Shown here piece after piece: positions 61,900-64,000 of a stretch of DNA of 64,000 nt. Both the position numbers and the translations under genes were made by a program. Each line of letters opens with the position of its first letter. Within the stretch, counting starts at the first letter, position 1. The stretch covers positions 26,190 to 90,189 of the forward strand of contig NZ_JAQBIE010000019.1 in the NCBI RefSeq assembly GCF_028294535.1, given 5' to 3'. The notes below the pieces were generated by a model. That model was given only the letters and a program-made list of their open reading frames with translations. It ran no database searches and was not told where the DNA came from. Source of the DNA: Paracoccus onchidii. GTDB lineage: Bacteria; Pseudomonadota; Alphaproteobacteria; Rhodobacterales; Rhodobacteraceae.

Positions 61900-62895
61900 T
61901 TAGCGGCTGGCCACATTCGCAAGGGGCGCCGTATCGATCAGATCGCCATATGACGGCAAGATGGAGGGAACCGATCCATATTCATGAAAGAACCCTGCCG
62001 CACCATCCAGATAGCTGCCGACGCGCCCACCCAGCCAGTTTTCCGACAACAGATCCGCGGGCGACAAGAACACGAAGTCGTCAATCGTGTCGGCTGCGGT
62101 CGACTCGTCCATACCGGCATCCTGTGCGATGATGGGCAACATTTCATCGCGTCGTTCGCCTGTGTTCCAATTGGCATTGGCCTGCGCGGTGACGGCCACG
62201 AAATCGGCCAGAAGGTCGGGTTGCTCGGCCGCGAAATCGCCGGTCGTGGTAATCAGGTCGAAAGACAGAATGCCGATGTCTTCCTTTTCGGGGCCGGTCA
62301 GCAACACATTGCCAAATTCCTGCATCCGGGCCAGAGCCCCGCCCCAGCCGCATGCCATATCGACGCTGCCCTGTGACAGCGCGGCGGCACCCTCGGCGGG
62401 TGCCATATCGACAATGGACATGGTCGTGGTGTCAACCTCCAGATGCTTCATCAATTGCAGGAACGTATATTGCGCCCCCGTACCCATCGGCACGACCACC
62501 CGCTTGCCTTCCAGTTCGGCGGCGCTGTCCTTGTCGATTTCCAGCCCGGCGGCCACAACGCAGTTTTCATTGTCAGCATAGGATGCCGCGACATCGACGA
62601 TTTTCAGGTCCTGCCCGGCCGAGGTGGCGGCGATGAAGGGCAATACGCCTTGGCTGACGGCGATCTGCACATTCCCTGCCGCCATCGCCGCAGACATGGC
62701 CGTGCCTGAATCGAACGCGACCCAGTTTACCCGGGTGCCAAGCTGTTCGTCATAGATGCCTTGCGCCTTGGCGAACTGAAACGGCATCGGCCATTCCTGA
62801 AAATAGCCCACCGTCAATGTTTCTTGTGCGAACAGGGGAGAGCCCATGCCCGCCACGGCACAAGTGAAGGCGGTTCTACCAAGCGAAAATCTCAT
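61900..62895 (-). CDS. Periplasmic binding protein, taurine type (TauA-like)
   Basis: A 331-residue protein with a signal peptide ending SPLFAQ|E (about residue 24). The mature protein starts TLTVGYFQEWPMPFQFAKAQGIY and continues VNWVAFDSGTAMSAAMAAGNVQIAVSQGVLPFIAA, the pattern of TauA/SsuA-like proteins. It initiates the minus-strand importer operon. Taurine itself is uncertain, since no tauD or tpa gene is adjacent. Confidence 0.88.
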   Translation of the reverse strand: MRFSLGRTAFTCAVAGMGSPLFAQETLTVGYFQEWPMPFQFAKAQGIYDEQLGTRVNWVAFDSGTAMSAAMAAGNVQIAVSQGVLPFIAATSAGQDLKIVDVAASYADNENCVVAAGLEIDKDSAAELEGKRVVVPMGTGAQYTFLQLMKHLEVDTTTMSIVDMAPAEGAAALSQGSVDMACGWGGALARMQEFGNVLLTGPEKEDIGILSFDLITTTGDFAAEQPDLLADFVAVTAQANANWNTGERRDEMLPIIAQDAGMDESTAADTIDDFVFLSPADLLSENWLGGRVGSYLDGAAGFFHEYGSVPSILPSYGDLIDTAPLANVASR

Positions 62896-62975
62896 TGCTG
62901 GCTCCTTGTAGGAAGGCGCGCAAGGCGCACCGGTTGCGTGCAGTCAGTTGTTCCGACCCTGTGTAGATTTGTGCG

Positions 62976-63860
62976 TCATCCCATTCGTTCGCTGGAGAAC
63001 GACCCGGGGGATGCCGGGAAAACGACCGTTTTGTTGCCGTTCAGAAAGACACGATGGTTCGCATGGGCATGTATGGCACGGGCCAGAACCTGGCTTTCGA
63101 CATCGCGGCCAAGGCTGACGTAATCTTCGGCCGATTGGGCATGGGTGACACGGATGATGTCCTGTTCGATGATCGGACCTTCATCCAGATCGGCGGTGAC
63201 GTAATGGCTGGTCGCGCCGATCAGCTTTACCCCGCGTTGATAGGCCTGCTTATAGGGGTTCGCACCCTTGAAGCTGGGCAGGAAGGAGTGATGGATATTG
63301 ATGATCCGACCCGACATTTCCTGGCACATCCGGTCCGACAAAATCTGCATATAGCGCGCCAGGACGATCAGTTCGGCCCCGGTTTCCGCGACCACAGACA
63401 TGATCTGCGCCTCGGCCTCGGGCTTGTTTGCCTTGGTCACCCGGATGCAATGGAATGGGATGTCGTGGTTCACGACGATTTTCTGATAGTCCATGTGATT
63501 GCTGATCACGGCAACAATTTCGACCGGCAAGGCCCCGATACGCCAGCGATACAGCAGGTCATTCAGGCAATGACCGAAACGACTGACCATGATCACGACC
63601 CGCATCTTGCGCGTTTCGTCATGGAAATCATAATCCATTTGCAACGGCTTGGCAGTATCTGCGAAGCCGGCAGTCAGATCATCCAATGTCGCGGCTTGCT
63701 CTGACAGAAAACTGACCCGCATGAAGAAGCGTCCGGTTTCAGGATCGTCATATTGCGAGCTGTCGGTGATATTGCAGCCCTGCGCGGCCAGAAAGCCGGA
63801 AATAGCCGCCACGACTCCGCGCGTGGATGCACAGGTGACGGTCAGGCACAGTTTGGTCAT
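62976..63860 (-). CDS. purU: Formyltetrahydrofolate deformylase
   Basis: A 294-residue enzyme that hydrolyses 10-formyl-THF to THF and formate, balancing one-carbon pools. An ACT domain at residues 1-80 (LCLTVTCASTRGVVAAISGFLAAQGCNITDSSQYDD) senses methionine/glycine in the family. The formyltransferase domain holds ARYMQILSDRMCQEMSGRIINIHHSFLPSFKGANPY with the Asn-His pair, and ATSHYVTADLDEGPIIEQD with the Asp. GACAGGAG precedes the ATG. It lies 80 bases upstream of the importer operon on the same strand; co-transcription is possible. Confidence 0.96.
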   Translation of the reverse strand: MTKLCLTVTCASTRGVVAAISGFLAAQGCNITDSSQYDDPETGRFFMRVSFLSEQAATLDDLTAGFADTAKPLQMDYDFHDETRKMRVVIMVSRFGHCLNDLLYRWRIGALPVEIVAVISNHMDYQKIVVNHDIPFHCIRVTKANKPEAEAQIMSVVAETGAELIVLARYMQILSDRMCQEMSGRIINIHHSFLPSFKGANPYKQAYQRGVKLIGATSHYVTADLDEGPIIEQDIIRVTHAQSAEDYVSLGRDVESQVLARAIHAHANHRVFLNGNKTVVFPASPGSFSSERMG

Positions 63861-63958
63861 TGCGGCTCTCCTGTCGGGGGCGTTGTTTTGGGGAGGGGGT
63901 TTTTGCCCCGTCGTCCTTGGCGGTTCCCCTTTGGGTATTTGTTTCGAAGAAGAAGCGG

Positions 63959-64000
63959 TTACAGCTTTTCCGTGAGGTCGGGGACGGTTGTGAAGAGGTC
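63959..64000 (-). CDS. Possible 3' end of a gene beyond the window
   Basis: Minus-strand codons from 64000 down read DLFTTVPDLTEKL and stop at TAA (63961-63959). The residues look protein-like, but thirteen are too few to identify. It would lie 98 bases upstream of purU on the same strand. Confidence 0.3.
   Translation of the reverse strand, partial: DLFTTVPDLTEKL

Overview
The window looks like chromosomal DNA of an alphaproteobacterium of the Rhodobacterales, with a Paracoccus-like gene content. This assignment is inferred from the high G+C, the dense uptake systems (three ABC systems and one TRAP system), the repeated FCD/GntR and LysR regulators, and the families seen (anmK next to tyrS, PurU, DUF2218, YkoF). 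No rRNA gene is present to settle it. There are two tandem tRNA-Asp genes, no CRISPR array and no prophage. One decayed IS3-family remnant is present near 57.8-58.35 kb.

Layout. 0-0.5 kb: 3' end of an unidentified, sulfotransferase-like gene. 0.6-3.9 kb: a TPP riboswitch followed by ykoF-thiXZY-type genes, predicted to import thiamine or its pyrimidine precursor, closed by a strong intrinsic terminator. 3.9-11.7 kb: a peptide-type ABC importer (fused double ATPase, binding protein, two permeases) with an M14 metallopeptidase, convergent with a GntR/FCD regulator; a 10-bp motif is shared by the two promoter regions. 11.8-16.2 kb: proA, two tRNA-Asp, anmK, tyrS and a small ORF. 16.2-20.5 kb: a divergent MerR/MFS pair with a SoxR-box-like dyad, then a LysR gene divergent from a catDE-like (DoxX plus ring-cleavage dioxygenase) pair.

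20.8-28.7 kb holds the least ordinary locus. A possible 36-residue secreted Cys peptide precedes a 582-residue polytopic membrane protein, a periplasmic solute-binding protein, an 833-residue SGNH + N-acetylmuramoyl-L-alanine amidase + M15 peptidase fusion, and an 873-residue trypsin-like + EEP + lytic-transglycosylase-like fusion. The genes are tightly packed in one direction. I know of no named system with this composition; it may be a cell-wall-targeting conflict or remodelling system.

28.8-35.5 kb: a LysR gene and a catabolic cluster (EthD-like protein, TRAP transporter, amidase-signature hydrolase, NHL propeller). 35.6-38.4 kb: DoxX, MscS-type channel and OmpA-like protein. 38.6-54.7 kb: a type I secretion locus (C39-like-domain ABC exporter, HlyD-type adaptor, TolC-type outer-membrane protein) around an 11.1-kb gene for a 3696-residue repetitive RTX adhesin. 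55.3-57.4 kb: NmrA-like reductase, DUF2218 and a histidine-phosphatase-like protein. 57.4-58.4 kb: a sulfotransferase fragment truncated by the IS3 remnant. 58.5-64 kb, minus strand: purU, then a taurine/nitrate-type ABC importer and a DegT-type aminotransferase.

A recurring design is seen in three uptake operons: the binding-protein gene is separated from the next gene by a GC-rich hairpin without a T-tract, which would favour excess binding protein.
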